Below, piece by piece: positions 61,225 through 64,000 of a stretch of 64,000 nt of DNA (position 1 is its first letter; each line of letters begins with the position of its first letter). A model generated the notes under the pieces. It was not told the DNA's origin. It did not search any database and saw only the letters and a list, made by a program, of their open reading frames with translations. Source of the DNA: Albugo candida (Eukaryota; Oomycota; Peronosporomycetes; Albuginales; Albuginaceae); NCBI GenBank assembly GCA_905220665.1, contig CAJNAR010000144.1, positions 620,001 through 684,000 of the forward strand, written 5' to 3'. The position numbers and the translations under genes were made by a program.

Positions 61225-62376
61225 TCATAATGCGTTTGGGAAGGTCACAGATTCTATGTAATTGTAAATCTCGTCCAACAGATCTTGGTTGGATTTTCTG
61301 CAAGATGATGAATTTGACTTTCCAGTCGCATATGTTTTCATTTGCACATATTCTCTAGCTTCCTTAAACTGAAGCATCTTTGACATTACTAAAAGTGGTG
61401 CCCATGCATCTGTTGCAGCATACTGTATTTGTTTCACACTCAGATGCGGTGCTTCCCAATCCGATAGCTGCATTTTTTTTGATAGATTATAATCCAAGAA
61501 GATTTGACACAGAGTCTTAAGTCCTGGTCTACTGCAGCCAAGTCTTTTTGCAATTGGTAATGTATCTATCGTTGATGAGACCCGTTCTACCAATTTTGAC
61601 TCTCTTAACGATTTGCAATCGTCTCGTAATGAGTGTCCGACCTGTTTGTAAAAAAACACTTACTCTTGTTGGCAAACAATTGGTAGCATTGTTCTTCGTA
61701 CCTTGACAACATCAGAGCTAGCCAACAAGTAAGCGAGTAAAGCTGGTAGCGGTTGATTGCGTTTTATCCGGTAAAGAAATACCGCATCTATTGTAGATAT
61801 TTGTATTAAGCTTACCGGATTATTCGCTTTGTTCGATTCGAATTGTGGTCGACACTCGGTGTCGATTCCAATTATCTTCAAATTTTGGAGAACTGAAGCA
61901 AAAACCTTTTCCTCACTCTCACTGTGGATAACGTTGATTTTACCAGGAAAGTTCAGATACGGAAATTCCTCATAATCAAATGCGGTTTTCAATCCATAAT
62001 GATTGATGAGAACTGATCCTTGTTTGAAAAGCGGCAAAAAGCGACTTCGATTATGCTTTGTTTGCTTATGACCTGACAAAAAGGTCATTTTCTAATCTCC
62101 AAAAGACACTGAATCAGAATAAAGCAGAAATCCATGGATTTTTTGTACCTCATTGAGAGTTTTTGTCCCTAATTTTTGTGCACTTTGCTTCGCATCTGGC
62201 GGCTCATCCTCGTCCATTGAGAGTGCCTCCTGTAAGCGCGTAAACTGTTCGTTTTGACGTGCCGCGATAATTCCAGCCTTGTGCTTTTGTTGACGTCTTA
62301 GCACCTGTACCTTGCTTTCTAACCGTATCACTCGTTTTAAAGAAAACAAACGCTTTGCCACTTTGGCACGTAGCAT
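61225..62376 (-). CDS. DEDDy-type 3'-5' exonuclease domain protein (EXD2/WRN-exo-like)
   Basis: Exons 62376-62149, 62091-61702 and 61641-61225 (introns 57 and 60 bases, phase 0) give 344 residues. Exon 1 is a basic, coiled-coil-like stretch. It splices to KMTFLSGHK and SRFLPLFKQG, giving a continuous product. The nuclease motifs are in the right order: ExoI IGIDTE (D-x-E), ExoII VGHSLRDDCKSL, and ExoIII QIQYAATDAWAP (Y-x3-D, so DEDDy). Such enzymes remove nucleotides from 3' ends of DNA or RNA with two metal ions. A shorter model starting at ATG 62088 is possible. The start codon overlaps that of the divergent gene at 62375. Localisation is unclear; the basic N-terminus could be a mitochondrial signal. 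Confidence 0.85.
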
Positions 62377-63521
62377 GCAACCCGATGCTTTAGGTTATAG
62401 AGCAAACTTAACTGCAGACAAAGTGTCAGCTAACGCATTAAGTTACTTGATCGGTAGTGTCCAACTCGAGAGCAACTCCAACAGGAGAGAGCGTTATGGA
62501 AGCATTTTCGTTGGAAGATGTGCAGTATAGAAAGGAAAAAGATCAGAATACACTTGTATTCTCAATTCCGTCAACTTCTGGCCTACTGGTCACGTTATTG
62601 GACTCGAAATGTCCGAATTTATGGCATCGGTATCAGAAACAGGACTTGCGATGGATTCATGCCTTACAGTCGGTCGCAATAATACCTTCACGAAAAGTAG
62701 AGGTCATTTTCGAGAAAATAAAAAGCATAGAGCCTCAGCTTCCGTCCGCCAAATGGGCTAGAGCATTCCAGTTGCTGTTGGTTCCGCTGTTACAGGCCAC
62801 AAGCAAAGCGATGATACGAAGTTTGTGTGAGCAGAATTACTCTGAATATGCCAACATTGGACTTTTACTCAAGGAGAAGAGCGCGCAACTCGTTCGGAAT
62901 TGGATGGCAGATCCAGTTGATGGGTGCGTTATTCGCAAAAAGTGGGTCGTTGGTACGTTTGCGTCCGCCTCTCTGTTGATGCTAATTCTTGGACGCTGAT
63001 CAAGCTCAATGGATAGGTTCATATGCACAAGACGATTTGGTGTCTACCCCGCTTGGGGCCGGATACATTCGCCTGTATCGCCCGGAAGACAGGATTTGTG
63101 TAGTAGTGTACCCGTGGGGTAATGGTTGGGTTCATTTAGATAAAATCAAGAGTATCACTGATGCGCTAAAAGATGAAGAAAAGATGAAAGCACATGGGTT
63201 CTTCACACCCTTGGAACATCAGCATTTGTATGAGAATGTTCTGGAAAGTCCGTATTCAATCATACAAAGACAAGCGGATGATGAATGGAAGGACTCTTCC
63301 GTCGCCTTTATGAAGGAATCGTCCCAACTTTTAACGAAAATCAGAGCAAAAGACATCAAGCCCTTTCCTTTGTATGAAAAGACAAGCGATTTAGAAAGCC
63401 ACGTCAACCTCATAAGAGTTCTAAAAACTGAGGTACGATGATTACCATTAGAGCTCAAGTTGTATCAATCAATTTCTGATCGTTGCAGAGAGATGAATCC
63501 ATGGTCCTACAGAATAGCTAG
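62375..63521 (+). CDS. Conserved unknown protein with TPxGxG...WG motif
   Basis: Exons 62375-62453, 62485-62952, 63005-63432 and 63489-63521 (introns 31, 52 and 56 bases) join in phase to 335 residues. The N-terminal two thirds are helical and have no known domain. Exon 3 contains STPLGAGYIRLYRPEDRI followed by VVVYPWGNGWVHL. This resembles a small beta-barrel-like repeat (T-P-x-G-x-G-x-(V/I)-x-x-x-R-x-x-D-x-(I/V)-x-x-V-x-(L/Y)-x-W-G) that I believe occurs in other stramenopile proteins. The third splice turns a frame change near 62985 into a normal intron with a GTACGT donor. The start could instead be the ATG at 62494, which would avoid the 31-base intron. Function unknown. Confidence 0.65.
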
Positions 63522-63806
63522 TGTTCACCGAAAAAATATTCATCTGCATTCAATGTTGACCGCTTGTGACTTCCGAATCCCATCAATGTCAACTACGAAC
63601 TATGAATGCGAGAAGTACGATCGGTCTGTTCCTCACACTCCCGCACGTGTCAACGTCTTGATTTCCTCACATCAAACGTTCCTTCAACGCAGTATTCATC
63701 CTACCGCATAGCGCACGATAATTGACACAAAGCTGACCTACCGTGTCCTCTCTCTTAATTCAAGAAACTTATTCGAGAAAACAATCAAAAAGAAGGTCAT
63801 ACGAGC

Positions 63807-64000
63807 ATGAAATCTCGATCGTTTGCAACGCAATCATATAAGAGAAGCAAACACTTTATATTGGTTATTGGAGGAAAAGGATTCGTAGGAAGTAATATCT
63901 TACAACATGCACTACAAAAGGGAATCGATGTGCGCAGTTTAAACCCATCGGGCAAGCCTTCTTGGACAGATGCTACATGGATCGATGACGTGGAATGGAT
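63807..64000 (+). CDS. NAD(P)-binding Rossmann protein, Coq11/NDUFA9-like, cut by window edge
   Basis: The first 64 codons are visible. A basic, Arg/Lys/Ser-rich start (MKSRSFATQSYKRSK) looks like a mitochondrial presequence. It leads into the first Rossmann strand and dinucleotide-binding loop, LVIGGKGFVGSNI (G-G-x-G-(F/Y)-(V/L)-G). A second strand ends in SLNPSGKPSW. This spacing, with an S/N-x-S-G loop after strand 2, matches the atypical extended short-chain dehydrogenases related to yeast YLR290C (Coq11), involved in ubiquinone biosynthesis, and to complex I subunit NDUFA9. The rest lies outside the window, so the subfamily remains open. Confidence 0.75.
   Translation, partial: MKSRSFATQSYKRSKHFILVIGGKGFVGSNILQHALQKGIDVRSLNPSGKPSWTDATWIDDVEW

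Noticed and set aside
1..64000. CRISPR arrays, insertion sequences, operons, long terminal repeats
   Set aside because: No regularly spaced repeats, terminal inverted repeats with transposase, or reverse-transcriptase motifs were seen. The window is ordinary eukaryotic nuclear DNA.

Overview
The window is a compact nuclear segment from a eukaryote with short spliceosomal introns. The introns I could define are 31 to 68 bases, begin GTA/GTG and end AG, and many carry a CTNAN-like branch site. Genes lie on both strands and are often only tens of bases apart. Gene content (class II CPD photolyase, cytoplasmic dynein heavy chain, EMAP-like WD40 giant, FYVE/PX giant, LETM1, eIF1, a small candidate secreted protein) and an Inr/FPR-like promoter before eIF1 fit an oomycete, perhaps Albugo-like. 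That assignment is inference; no rRNA or mitochondrial marker is present to confirm it.

Layout. 1-1073: glycosyltransferase, cut by the window edge (-). 1447-1950: remnant of a DUF2062-like membrane gene (-). 2216-4570: one four-exon gene joining a NIPP1-type FHA domain to WDR70 (-). 4730-8102: MARCH6/Doa10 RING-CH ubiquitin ligase (+). 9311-11089: class II photolyase (+), convergent with a five-PDZ protein (11121-13816, -) followed by a MYND mini-protein (13842-14178, -). 14518-15246: unknown protein with an HTH_21-like start (+). 15372-16614: DNAJB12/14-like ER co-chaperone (-). 16828-24427: 2510-residue EF-hand plus triple EMAP protein (-). 25147-25534: eIF1 (+). 25727-26338: FAM210/DUF1279 mitochondrial protein (-).

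26339-35331 is gene-poor. It holds a candidate four-exon small gene (30718-31155), a candidate secreted protein (31766-32491), a bZIP-like fragment, and a frameshifted leucine-rich-repeat pseudogene (33028-34415). 35332-40494 encodes a 1720-residue zinc-ribbon/FYVE/J-like/FYVE/PX/coiled-coil protein (+). 40635-41561 is a RasGAP-domain exon (-). 41562-43967 is again poor and contains a decayed Kelch gene.

43968-58232 is the cytoplasmic dynein heavy chain (+), intact apart from one extra A near 55007. 58386-61034 is LETM1 (-, four exons). 61225-62376 is a DEDDy 3'-5' exonuclease (-). Its start codon overlaps that of the divergent unknown gene 62375-63521 (+). The window ends inside a Coq11-like NAD-binding protein (63807-64000, +).

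Most genes are conserved housekeeping functions: splicing/DNA-damage signalling, ER quality control, mitochondrial ion transport, microtubule motors and endosomal membrane traffic. I see no operon-like or mobile system. The most unusual items are the FHA-WDR70 fusion, the FYVE giant, the dynein frameshift, and the decayed genes concentrated in the gene-poor islands.
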